A DNA stretch of 38,695 nucleotides from Agrococcus sp. (GTDB lineage Bacteria > Actinomycetota > Actinomycetes > Actinomycetales > Microbacteriaceae), in NCBI GenBank assembly GCA_031178105.1, contig JAPSJX010000014.1, forward strand, positions 1 to 38,695, written 5' to 3'. Made by a program: the position numbers and the translations under genes. Under the pieces are notes generated by a model. That model ran no database searches. It saw only the letters and a program-made list of their open reading frames with translations, and had not been told where the DNA came from. Shown piece after piece: positions 30,327-38,695 of this stretch (positions are counted from its first letter, which is position 1; every line of letters begins with the position of its first letter).

Positions 30327-31105
30327 GCCTGCAGATCGATGACGTCCGCTTCAGCTACGGCAAGCACCTCGTGCTCGACGGCGTGAGCCTCGAGGTCGCC
30401 GAGGGCACCTTCTGCGCGCTGCTCGGCCCGAACGGCTCCGGCAAGTCGACGCTCACGAAGGTCGTCGCCGGCGTGCACCGGCCCGCGAGCGGCCGCGTCT
30501 CGTTCGGTGGCGTCGACGTGCTGGGCCTCGGCCGGCGCAGCCACGCGCGCCTGATCGGGTACGTCCCGCAGAGCGGCGAGGTGCCGTTCGACCTCACCGT
30601 GCGCGAGGCCGTGCTGCTCGGGCGCACGCCGCACTTCGGGATCGGCCCCGGCAGGTCCGACTGGGCGAAGGTCGACGAGGCGATCGCGCTGCTCGGGCTC
30701 GGCGAGCTCGAGGACCGCAGCCTGTCGGAGCTCTCGGGCGGACAGGCCCAGCGCGCGCTCGTCGCGCGCGCCCTCGCGCAGGACACCCGGGTGCTGCTGC
30801 TCGACGAGCCGACGAGCGCGCTCGACCTGCGCTACCAGATCGAGACGCTCCAGCTCGTGCGCCAGATCACGCGCTCCCACGGCATCACCGCGCTGATCGC
30901 GATCCACGACCTCAACCACGCCGGCCGCTTCTGCGACCAGGCCGTGCTGCTGCACCGGGGACGCATCCAGCGTGCCGGCACGCCGCAGGAGGCCTTCGAC
31001 GAGGCGGCGCTCGCGGCGATCTACGGGCTCGACGTCACGGTCGAGGAGCGAGAGGGCTACGTCGAGGTGCGGCCCGTCGTGCGCGAGATCGAGTACCAGA
31101 TCTGA
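30323..31105 (+). CDS. FecE/FepC-type ABC transporter ATP-binding protein
   Basis: Walker A GPNGSGKST, signature LSGGQAQ, Walker B VLLLDEPTSALD; 4-bp overlap with permease. Confidence 0.94.
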   Translation: MSLQIDDVRFSYGKHLVLDGVSLEVAEGTFCALLGPNGSGKSTLTKVVAGVHRPASGRVSFGGVDVLGLGRRSHARLIGYVPQSGEVPFDLTVREAVLLGRTPHFGIGPGRSDWAKVDEAIALLGLGELEDRSLSELSGGQAQRALVARALAQDTRVLLLDEPTSALDLRYQIETLQLVRQITRSHGITALIAIHDLNHAGRFCDQAVLLHRGRIQRAGTPQEAFDEAALAAIYGLDVTVEEREGYVEVRPVVREIEYQI

Positions 31106-33054
31106 TGCGACCGCACCGGTGGGACGCGGTCGTCGTCGGCGGAGGGCCGCGCGCGGTCGCGGTCGTCGAGCGCCTCACCGCACACGTGCGCCGCTCCGGC
31201 GGGCGCCCCGTCTCGGTCGCGATCATCGACGCCGTCGAGGTGGGCGCCGGGGCGACCTGGCGCACCGACCAGACCGAGCACTTCCTCAACAACACGACCT
31301 CGTCGCAGACGACGATCTACCCGGACGCGTCGACCGGCCTCGATGACGTGCCGGACGACGGCGAGACGCTCGTCGCCTGGGCGCGGCGAGTGGCGGTCGA
31401 GGGCGAGACGGCAGACCGCCCGTCGTGGGTCGTGCAGGAGGCTCGCCGCACCGATCCCGGCTCGTTCCCGTCGCGCCGGCTGCAGGGCGCCTACTACGTC
31501 GAGCAGCTGGACCGCATCGAGGCGCGCGGCGGTGTCGTGCTCGCACGCATCGTGGGGACGGTCGTCGACGTCGTGGAGGGTCCGGGCGCCGCCACCGTCG
31601 TGCTCAGCGACGGCATGCGCCTCGTCGCCGCCTCGGTCGTGCTCGCGCAGGGCATGGTGCAGTCGCGGCCGGACGCCGAGGTGCGCTCGCTCGCGGCGGC
31701 CGCGGATCGGCACGGCCTCGTCTACGTCGCGCCCGGGATGCCCTCGGAACGCGACTGGTCGGTGCTGCCCGCAGGCGAGGACGTGATCGTCCGAGGCCTC
31801 GGCGCGAACTTCTTCGACGTGGTCGCGGAGCTCACGGCCGGCCGCGGCGGCCGCTTCGAGCCGGTCGCGGACGATCCGCACGGCCGGCTGCGCTACCTGC
31901 CGAGCGGCCGGGAGCCGCGCCTCCACGCGGGATCGCGCCGGGGCATCCCGTACCGCAGCAAGGGCGACCTGAGCGCGCGGCAGGCCGCCGTGGGCCCGCG
32001 CTTCGCGACGGCCGCCTGGTTCTCGGAGCTCGGTGCGCGACCGGCCGGGTCGGTCGACTTCGGCGCGGAGGTGTGGCCGATGGTCGCTCGCGATCTCGCG
32101 CTCGCCGGCGCCGTCGCGACCGAGGCCCGACACCCGGGAGCGGTCGCCGGCGGCATCGAGGCGCTGGGCGCCGCGCTCGCGGAGCTGCCCCTGCCGACGA
32201 CGGCGAGCGCCGCCGCCCGCGACGCGACGCGCGCCGTCGACGCCGTGCTCGCCGCGCGCATGGCGCCCGAGCACCTCCTGCAGCTCGAGCACCTGCGGCG
32301 ACCGACGCTCGGCGAGCCGATCGATGCCCGGACCTGGGCGCGGATGGTGGAGCGGCTCGTCGTCGACGAGCTCGACAGCATCGCGAACCCCGCGACCAGC
32401 CCGCGGCAGGCGGTGAACCGCGCGATGGCGGTGCTGCGCGGGCCCGCGGCCGGGCTGGCCGCGTCAGGCGTGGTCGAGTGGGGCTCGCGCGTGCACGACG
32501 TGCAGGGCTGGTTCGACGCCGACGGGCTCTTCCTCGCCAGCGGTCCGCCAGCCGGGCGCACCCGCCAGGTGCTCGCGCTCATCGAGGCCGGCGTCGTGCG
32601 GCTCACCGGGCCCGAGACGACGGTCGCGGTGGAGGACGGGGCGTTCGTCGCGCGCTCGGCGATCACCGGCGCCGTCGTGCGCGCTCGCGCGCTCGCCGAG
32701 ACGCGCATGTCGAAGGGCCGAGTGCCCGACACCGACGACCCGCTGCTGCGGTCCCTGCTCGACTCGGGCCGTGCGCGCGTGCACGCGATGGAGGCGAGGG
32801 ACGGCGCCCGCGTGCAGAGCGCGAGCCTCGACGCCGTGCCCCCGTCGGCCGGGGCGCGGCTCGGTCTCGCGCTCGTCGACGGCGCGGGGGAGCCGTCCGC
32901 CCGCGTGCTCGTGCTCGGCATCCCGGCGCTCAGCACGCAGCCGGGCAGCGCCATCGGCGCATCGCCCGGGGTGCGCTCACCGCTGCTGGCCGGCGCCGAT
33001 CTCGCCGCACGGCGCGTGCTCGCGCTCGTGCCCGAGCCGCTGCTGCAGCCCTGA
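31105..33054 (+). CDS. Large FAD/NAD(P)-binding protein (NAD_binding_9-like)
   Basis: 649 aa; dinucleotide-binding WDAVVVGGGPRAVAVVERL; DQTEHFLNNTTSSQTTIYPD; 1-bp stop/start overlap (tgatg) with the ATPase gene. Confidence 0.75.
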   Translation: MRPHRWDAVVVGGGPRAVAVVERLTAHVRRSGGRPVSVAIIDAVEVGAGATWRTDQTEHFLNNTTSSQTTIYPDASTGLDDVPDDGETLVAWARRVAVEGETADRPSWVVQEARRTDPGSFPSRRLQGAYYVEQLDRIEARGGVVLARIVGTVVDVVEGPGAATVVLSDGMRLVAASVVLAQGMVQSRPDAEVRSLAAAADRHGLVYVAPGMPSERDWSVLPAGEDVIVRGLGANFFDVVAELTAGRGGRFEPVADDPHGRLRYLPSGREPRLHAGSRRGIPYRSKGDLSARQAAVGPRFATAAWFSELGARPAGSVDFGAEVWPMVARDLALAGAVATEARHPGAVAGGIEALGAALAELPLPTTASAAARDATRAVDAVLAARMAPEHLLQLEHLRRPTLGEPIDARTWARMVERLVVDELDSIANPATSPRQAVNRAMAVLRGPAAGLAASGVVEWGSRVHDVQGWFDADGLFLASGPPAGRTRQVLALIEAGVVRLTGPETTVAVEDGAFVARSAITGAVVRARALAETRMSKGRVPDTDDPLLRSLLDSGRARVHAMEARDGARVQSASLDAVPPSAGARLGLALVDGAGEPSARVLVLGIPALSTQPGSAIGASPGVRSPLLAGADLAARRVLALVPEPLLQP

Positions 33055-33083
33055 CGCGCGCCGGCGTCGGGCCGGTGAGACGC

Positions 33084-33115
33084 GGGAAGGGGGAGGCCAC
33101 AGCCTCCCCCTTCCC
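33084..33115. terminator. Strong intrinsic-terminator-like hairpin between convergent units
   Basis: GGGAAGGGGGAGGC caca GCCTCCCCCTTCCC, perfect 14-bp stem. Confidence 0.8.
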
Positions 33116-33124
33116 GGTCGTGCG

Positions 33125-34807
33125 TCAGCGGCTCGCGTCGTCGTCCCGACCGTCGGGACGGACGTCGCCGCGCTCCGCATCGCGCCGCACGATGGGCGTC
33201 GCGCGCGTCGAGAGACGACCGCGGTCGACCTCGGGATGCGGCTCGTGCGACTCGATCTCCTCGTCGAGGGTCGCGATCGCCGTCGTGTCGGCGGGCTGGA
33301 GCGATGCCTCGAACCGCGCGCGGCGGCGCTTCAGCCACAGCGCGAGGGCGATGATGAGCGCCATCACGACGTAGGCGACGATCGAGAACGGGCTCTGCAC
33401 GAGGTAGGCAGGATCGCCCTGGCCGATCTGCATCGCCTTGCGGAGCTGCTCCTCTGCCATCGGGCCGAGGATCGCGCCGACGACGAGCGGGGCGATCGGG
33501 AAGCCGAGCCTGCGCATGAAGAAGCCGAGCACGCCGAGCACGAGCAACACGCCGATGTCGAAGACCGTGAAGTTCGCCGCGTACGCACCGAGCCCCGCGA
33601 AGACCAGGATGCCCGCGTAGAGGTAGGGCCGCGGGATCTGCAGCAGCTTCACCCACATGCCCACGAGCGGCAGGTTCAGCACGAGCAGCAGCGCGTTGCC
33701 GATGAAGAGGCTCGCGATGAGCGCCCACACGAGCGTCGACTGCGTGTCGAACAGCCGCGGACCCGGCTGGATGCCGTACGTCTGGAAGGCGCTCAGGATG
33801 ATCGCCGCGGTGGCCGTCGTCGGGATGCCGAGCGTCAGCAGGGGCACGAGCACACCGGCGGCGGCTGCGTTGTTCGCTGCCTCCGGACCGGCGACGCCCT
33901 CGATGGCGCCCTTCCCGAACTGCTTGCGGTACTCCGGCTTCGCGACGCTGCGCTCCGTCGCATAGGAGAGGAAGGTCGCGACGTCCGCGCCGCCTGCGGG
34001 GATCGAGCCGATCGGGAAGCCGATCGCCGCACCGCGCAGCCACGACTTCCACGACCGCGCCCAGTCGGATCGGCGCATCCAGGTGCGCCAACCGCGGGTG
34101 ATCGGGATGATCGGGATCGTGCCGCCGCGCAGCCGCGAGCCGACGTAGAGCGCCTCGCCGAGCGCGAACAGGCCGACCGCCACGAGCACGACGTCGATGC
34201 CGTCGCCGAGCTGCGGGACGCCGAACGTGAAGCGCGACTGCCCGGTGAGGGTGTCGACGCCGATCAGGCCGATGAAGAGGCCGATCGACAGCGACACCAT
34301 GCCGCGCCACGCGCTGTCGCCCAGCAGCGCCCCGACTGTCAGGAACGCGATCACCATGAGCGCGAAGTAGTCGGACGGGCCGAGGCTGACCGCGAAGCGC
34401 GCGACGGTGGGCGCGAGGAGGGTCAGCAGCAGCGTCGCGATCGTGCCGGCGACGAACGACCCGATGGCGGCGGTCGCGAGCGCGGCGGCGCCGCGGCCGG
34501 CGCGCGCCATCTTGTTGCCCTCGAGCGCCGTCACGATCGACGCGGACTCGCCTGGCGTGTTCAGCAGGATCGAGGTGGTCGAGCCGCCGTACATGCCGCC
34601 GTAGTAGATGCCGGCGAACACGATGAACGCCGCGGTCGGCTCGAGCGCGTACGTGATCGGCAGCAGCAGCGCGACCGTCATGGCGGGGCCGATGCCGGGC
34701 AGCACGCCCACCGCGGTGCCGAGCAGCACGCCGAGCAGCGCGTAGAGGAGGTAGATCGGCTGCAGCGCGGTGGCGAAGCCCTCCAGCAGCAGGGTCCAGG
34801 TGTCCAT
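33125..34807 (-). CDS. tctA: Tripartite tricarboxylate transporter permease TctA
   Basis: [63 protein letters not shown]. Confidence 0.96.
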   Translation of the reverse strand: MDTWTLLLEGFATALQPIYLLYALLGVLLGTAVGVLPGIGPAMTVALLLPITYALEPTAAFIVFAGIYYGGMYGGSTTSILLNTPGESASIVTALEGNKMARAGRGAAALATAAIGSFVAGTIATLLLTLLAPTVARFAVSLGPSDYFALMVIAFLTVGALLGDSAWRGMVSLSIGLFIGLIGVDTLTGQSRFTFGVPQLGDGIDVVLVAVGLFALGEALYVGSRLRGGTIPIIPITRGWRTWMRRSDWARSWKSWLRGAAIGFPIGSIPAGGADVATFLSYATERSVAKPEYRKQFGKGAIEGVAGPEAANNAAAAGVLVPLLTLGIPTTATAAIILSAFQTYGIQPGPRLFDTQSTLVWALIASLFIGNALLLVLNLPLVGMWVKLLQIPRPYLYAGILVFAGLGAYAANFTVFDIGVLLVLGVLGFFMRRLGFPIAPLVVGAILGPMAEEQLRKAMQIGQGDPAYLVQSPFSIVAYVVMALIIALALWLKRRRARFEASLQPADTTAIATLDEEIESHEPHPEVDRGRLSTRATPIVRRDAERGDVRPDGRDDDASR

Positions 34808-35358
34808 CAGAGGCCGATCCAGGAGGTGAGGGTGCCGGTGGGCGGCAGCGACAGGCCCAGCAGCGAGCCGAAGACGAGCTGGGTGATGATGCCGAGCGCG
34901 AGGCCGATGAGCACGGCGACCCACCAGCGCTTCGCGCCGAGCGCGAGCGCGGCCCCGGTGAACAGGATGGTGACGCCGAGCGGCCAGCCCAGCAGCGGGA
35001 TCGTGGCCATGAGCGAGAGGAAGCTGACCACGACGATGCCGGTCGGGATCCAGGCGGTGCCGTGCTCGAGGTCGATGTCCTCGCCGGCCTCTGCGTGGCC
35101 GTAGCTGCCGCGCAGCTGCCCGATCAGGACAGCGAGCGACGACAGCAGCAGCAGCCCGCCGACGGCGAACGGCACGACGCGGGCGCCGAGCGCGTTCGTC
35201 GAGCCAGGAGGCTCACGGATGGTGGTGGTGGTGACGATCACCGCGACGGAGAGCGCGACGAGCAGTCCGACGAAGATCATCGCCTCGATGCGCGCTGCCC
35301 GCGCACGCGCCGCGGCCGACGCGCCCTCGACGGGCGCGTCGGCCGTGGCGTCGCTCAT
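34807..35358 (-). CDS. tctB: Tripartite tricarboxylate transporter small subunit TctB
   Basis: 183 aa, four-TM, overlaps the tctA start and tctC stop; TctB-like. Confidence 0.85.
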   Translation of the reverse strand: MSDATADAPVEGASAAARARAARIEAMIFVGLLVALSVAVIVTTTTIREPPGSTNALGARVVPFAVGGLLLLSSLAVLIGQLRGSYGHAEAGEDIDLEHGTAWIPTGIVVVSFLSLMATIPLLGWPLGVTILFTGAALALGAKRWWVAVLIGLALGIITQLVFGSLLGLSLPPTGTLTSWIGL

Positions 35359-36395
35359 TCGATGAGGCCGATCGTGCGCAGGGTCTCCTGGGTGACGGTC
35401 ACGTCCTCCTCGAGGAACGCTTCGAACTCGTCACCGGTCATGAAGGCATCCGTCCAGCCCTTGGTCTCGAGCGCCTCGGTCCACGCCTCCTGGCCGTGCA
35501 GCTCGGTGACGAGGTCGATGAGCGCGGTGCGCTCGGCGTCGGAGATGCCGCCCGGGGCGATGACGCCGCGCCAGTTCGTGACGGTGACGTCGATGCCCTC
35601 GTCCTGGATCGTCGGCACGTCGGGGAGCGCCTCGGCAGGCTCGGCGCTCGAGACGGCCAGGGCGCGCAGGTCGCCGGCCAGCACGGACTCGGAGAACTCC
35701 CCGACGCCGGAGATGCCGGCCTGCACGGTGCCGCCCAGCAGCATCGTGAGGGCCTCGCCGCCGCCGGAGTTGGCGATGTAGTTCAGCGTCGACGGCACCT
35801 CGGTCGCCTCGACGCCCGCCTCGCTCAGCAGCAGGCCCGCGAGGATGTGGTCGATGCCGCCCGCGGAGCCGCCGGTGACGGCGACGCCCTGGCCCTCGGC
35901 GACGATGGCGTCGAGGAGGTCCTGCAGCGACTGGTACTCCGAGTCGGCGGGCACGACGATGACGAGCGGCTCCTCGGTGAGCTTCGCGATCGGCGTCATG
36001 TCCTCGATGCGGTTCTCGGAGGCGTTCGTCTCGACGGCGCCGACCATGACGGACCCCATGACCATGAGGGTGTTCGGGTCGGTCTCGGTCGCGAGGCTCG
36101 CGAGGCCGACGGTGCCGCCGGCGCCGCCGATGTTCTCGACCGGCGCCGAGCCGACGAGGCCCGTCTCGGTGAGGACCCTGCTGATCTCGCGGGCCGTCTG
36201 GTCCCAGCCGCCGCCCGGGTCGGCGGGAGCGATGACGCTGACGTCCGTGATGGCCGCAGCCTCACCCTCCGCGCCCTCGGAGCCGCTCGGGGCGCCGCCC
36301 GTCGAGCACGCGGCGAGCGCGATGACTGCGGCTCCGGCGATGCCGGCGCGGGCGATGGTGGTCATGCGCGTGCTGCGCGCGGTGCTTCGGTGCAT
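35355..36395 (-). CDS. tctC: Tripartite tricarboxylate transporter substrate-binding protein TctC (Bug family)
   Basis: Lipobox VIALAACSTGG; VIAPADPGGGWDQTAREISRVLTETGLV, VENIGGAGGTVGLASLA; start at ATG 36395 with aggaggag RBS. Confidence 0.9.
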   Translation of the reverse strand: MHRSTARSTRMTTIARAGIAGAAVIALAACSTGGAPSGSEGAEGEAAAITDVSVIAPADPGGGWDQTAREISRVLTETGLVGSAPVENIGGAGGTVGLASLATETDPNTLMVMGSVMVGAVETNASENRIEDMTPIAKLTEEPLVIVVPADSEYQSLQDLLDAIVAEGQGVAVTGGSAGGIDHILAGLLLSEAGVEATEVPSTLNYIANSGGGEALTMLLGGTVQAGISGVGEFSESVLAGDLRALAVSSAEPAEALPDVPTIQDEGIDVTVTNWRGVIAPGGISDAERTALIDLVTELHGQEAWTEALETKGWTDAFMTGDEFEAFLEEDVTVTQETLRTIGLIE

Positions 36396-36491
36396 GGATC
36401 GCACGTCTCCTCCTTGAGCGCTCGGCACCGATGCCGAGTCGCGATCTGGTGCGACGCTAGTGGTCGCGGGCGGGTCCGCAGGCGTTGTGGT

Positions 36492-36546
36492 CGAAAGGTG
36501 CGTTTCGGTCGTTCTGGTCGGAGGCCGCTCCGCTGACCGGCGGCCT
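36492..36546. promoter_or_regulatory. Candidate operator region between tctC and the histidine kinase
   Basis: CGAAA-ggtgcg-TTTCG (36492-36507) and AGGCCGC-n11-GCGGCCT (36522-36546) inverted repeats in the divergent spacer. Confidence 0.35.
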
Positions 36547-36557
36547 ACCATGGTCGC

Positions 36558-38156
36558 GTGAGACGGGCGATGCGGCTTCGCACCCAGCTGGTGCTGCTCC
36601 AGAGCGCGATCATGCTCGTCGTCATCCTGGGCTCGGGAATCGCCGCCGCCTGGCTGCAGGAGCGATCGCTGCGCGATGCGTACCTCGACCGCATGATCGC
36701 CGTCGCGGAGTCGACGGCGGGGCTGCCGTCGGTCGTCGAGGCGTTCGACGACCCCGACCCCTCGGCCAGCATCCAGCCGATCGCCGAGACCGTCCGGGAG
36801 GCATCCGACGTGACCTACGTCGTGGTCACCGACGCCGACGGCATCCGCTACTCGCACCCGAACCCCGATCTGATCGGGGAGCGCGTGTCCACCGAGCCGA
36901 CCGCCGCGGAGTCGGGCGAGGTCTTCGTCGGCACGCAGACGGGCACGCTGGGCACCTCCTGGCGCGCGAAGGTCCCCGTGTTCGACGAGTCGGGCGCGCT
37001 GATCGGCCAGGTCTCCGTCGGCATCCTCGAGTCGGAGCTGCAGCGCGACTGGCTCAGCACCGTCTGGATCCTCGCCGCCTGCCTCGCGATCGCCGCGGTC
37101 GTCGGCGTCGTGCTCGCCTCGTGGGCGGCGTCCCTCGTGCGACGGCGCATCTACGGGGTCGAGCCGGAGGAGATCAAGTCGATGCTCGAGACCCGCAACG
37201 CGACGCTGCACGGCATCGGCGACGGCCTCGTCGTGCTCGACGAGCGCGGCGGGATCGTGCTGTGCAACGACGCCGCGCTCCGGCTGCTCGGCCGCGAGCC
37301 CGGCGCCGACCTCGCCGGCACGCCGGTGGCCGACGTGCTCGACGCGCCCATCGACCCGCTGCTCGCCGACTCGGGGGAGCAGCAGCTCGTGCTGGCCGGC
37401 GAGCGCAAGCTCGTCGCCCGCGCCGACCAGGTGGTGGTCGACGACCGCGCCGTCGGCACCGTGCTGATCCTGCGCGACCGCACCGAGCTCGACGCGGCGC
37501 TGCGCGATCTCGCCGGCGCCCAGGGGATGACCGAGACGCTGCGCGCCCAGCAGCACGAGTTCGCGAACACGCTGCACACCCTCGGCGGGCTGCTCGAGCT
37601 CGGCGAGGCCGACGCCGCCATGGCGGTGATCGAGCGTGCCGGGGCCGGTGGCGCGCTCGCCTCGCTCGAGCCGGCCACGGGCATCCTCGAGCTCGAGGTG
37701 GCCGCGCTGCTGCTCGCCAAGCGGGCGCAGGCGAAGGAGCGCGGGGTCGAGCTCGTCGTGCTGCCCGGGTCGACGCTGCGGCCGGCGGAGTCGGCCGGCG
37801 TGGCCGGCGACTGGCTCACCGTGCTCGGCAACCTCGTCGACAACGCGATGGATGCGTCCGGGGGCGGCCGCGTCGAGGTCGCGATCGATGACGAGGAGGT
37901 CGACGGCCGCCGCGTGGTGACGATCACCGTCGACGACGACGGCCCGGGGGTGCTCGAATCGCAGCGCGACGCCATCTTCGAGATCGAGGTCTCGACGAAG
38001 TCGCACGTCGCCGGCCTCGCCCGCGGCTACGGGCTCACGCTCGTGCGCCGCGTCGCCGAGCGACTCGGCGGCAGCGCGCACGTCGAGCCATCGCCGATCG
38101 GCGGCGCGCGCTTCGTCGCCCGACTGCCGGTCGTGCCGAGCGAGGTGCGCGCATGA
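36558..38156 (+). CDS. CitA/DcuS-family sensor histidine kinase
   Basis: N-terminal TM, extracellular PAS-like region, second TM, PAS (ETRNATLHGIGDGLVVLDERGGIVLCN), H-box LRAQQHEFANTLHTLGGLLELG, HATPase N-box GNLVDNAMDAS. Confidence 0.93.
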   Translation: MRRAMRLRTQLVLLQSAIMLVVILGSGIAAAWLQERSLRDAYLDRMIAVAESTAGLPSVVEAFDDPDPSASIQPIAETVREASDVTYVVVTDADGIRYSHPNPDLIGERVSTEPTAAESGEVFVGTQTGTLGTSWRAKVPVFDESGALIGQVSVGILESELQRDWLSTVWILAACLAIAAVVGVVLASWAASLVRRRIYGVEPEEIKSMLETRNATLHGIGDGLVVLDERGGIVLCNDAALRLLGREPGADLAGTPVADVLDAPIDPLLADSGEQQLVLAGERKLVARADQVVVDDRAVGTVLILRDRTELDAALRDLAGAQGMTETLRAQQHEFANTLHTLGGLLELGEADAAMAVIERAGAGGALASLEPATGILELEVAALLLAKRAQAKERGVELVVLPGSTLRPAESAGVAGDWLTVLGNLVDNAMDASGGGRVEVAIDDEEVDGRRVVTITVDDDGPGVLESQRDAIFEIEVSTKSHVAGLARGYGLTLVRRVAERLGGSAHVEPSPIGGARFVARLPVVPSEVRA

Positions 38157-38695
38157 GGCCGCTGCGCGCGCTCATCGTCGAGGACGATCGGGCGGTCGCG
38201 CTCGTCACCCGCAGGTTCGTGGAGCGGCACGGCGCGTTCGTCGTCGTCGGGGAGGCTGCCACGGGGCGCGCGGCGATCGAGGCGATCGAGGCGGTCCGGC
38301 CCGACCTCGTGCTGCTCGATGTGCACCTGCCGGACGCCTCCGGCATCGAGGTGCTGCGGGTCGCCCGCACGCGGGGCTTCGCCGGCGAGGTCGTCGCCGT
38401 CACCGCTGCCCGCGACCTCGAGACGGTCCGGGCGGCGCGCGCCTTCGGCGTGCGGCATTACCTCGTCAAGCCGTTCGGCCTGGAGGCGATGCGCGAGCGG
38501 CTGGTGGCGATCCGGGCCGAGCTCGAGCAGGCCGTTGCGCTGGGCGTGCGCGTGCTCGACCAGCGCGCCGTCGACGCGATGCTGCAGCCCTCCGACCGAC
38601 CGCGGCCTGCACCGGCGGGCTCGCAGCTCACGCTCGACCGCGTCGCCGCCCTGCTCGAGCGGCTGCCGGAGACCGCGAGCGCGGCCGAGATCGGG
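38153..38695 (+). CDS. CitB/DcuR-family response regulator (3' truncated by window edge)
   Basis: LRALIVEDDRAVALVTRRFVERH ... DLVLLDVHLPDASGIEVLRVART ... FGVRHYLVKPFGLEAMRERL; start overlaps the kinase stop. Confidence 0.92.
   Translation, partial: MRPLRALIVEDDRAVALVTRRFVERHGAFVVVGEAATGRAAIEAIEAVRPDLVLLDVHLPDASGIEVLRVARTRGFAGEVVAVTAARDLETVRAARAFGVRHYLVKPFGLEAMRERLVAIRAELEQAVALGVRVLDQRAVDAMLQPSDRPRPAPAGSQLTLDRVAALLERLPETASAAEIG

Noticed and set aside
26914-33054. Considered calling this a haem, siderophore or F420-precursor importer specifically
   Set aside because: The FecBCD-type components support only a broad metal-chelate/corrinoid-class importer; sequence alone does not give the ligand.
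35355-38081. 908-aa - strand ORF extending tctC upstream through the histidine kinase gene
   Set aside because: Only 35355-36395 reads as TctC with a lipoprotein signal and an RBS; the upstream part is antisense to the kinase.

Overview
The window is high-GC actinobacterial chromosome, most likely Microbacteriaceae (inferred from gene content and synteny, not searched). Most of it is core metabolism: the groES 3' end; RarD; an AI-2E-type permease; a split branched-chain amino-acid-type ABC transporter (livK + strand, livFGMH - strand, convergent); guaB / guaB3 / guaA with glpD, SURF1 and DUF3817 genes between them; sufS-sufU; a BASS-family symporter; a Bax-inhibitor-1 protein; GDPD; PcrA/UvrD; a five-gene unit with an AhpD/CMD-domain protein, a FecBCD-type ABC transporter and a large FAD/NAD(P)-binding protein; and TctABC with a divergent CitA/DcuS-type two-component system truncated at the window end. 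The less ordinary signals are: (1) a PD-(D/E)XK-like gene between guaB and guaB3, bracketed by two related 64-nt palindromes; (2) a LivH permease with a secreted beta-sandwich-like N-terminal domain; (3) the CMD + FecBCD + FAD-oxidoreductase unit; (4) a GTTAC-n6-GTAAC (GlnR-like) site and a perfect 14-bp palindrome upstream of livK, with CCGTTAC also in the livH/guaB intergenic region. No rRNA, tRNA, CRISPR array, prophage or IS element was recognised. Family calls are by eye from the supplied translations, with no database search.
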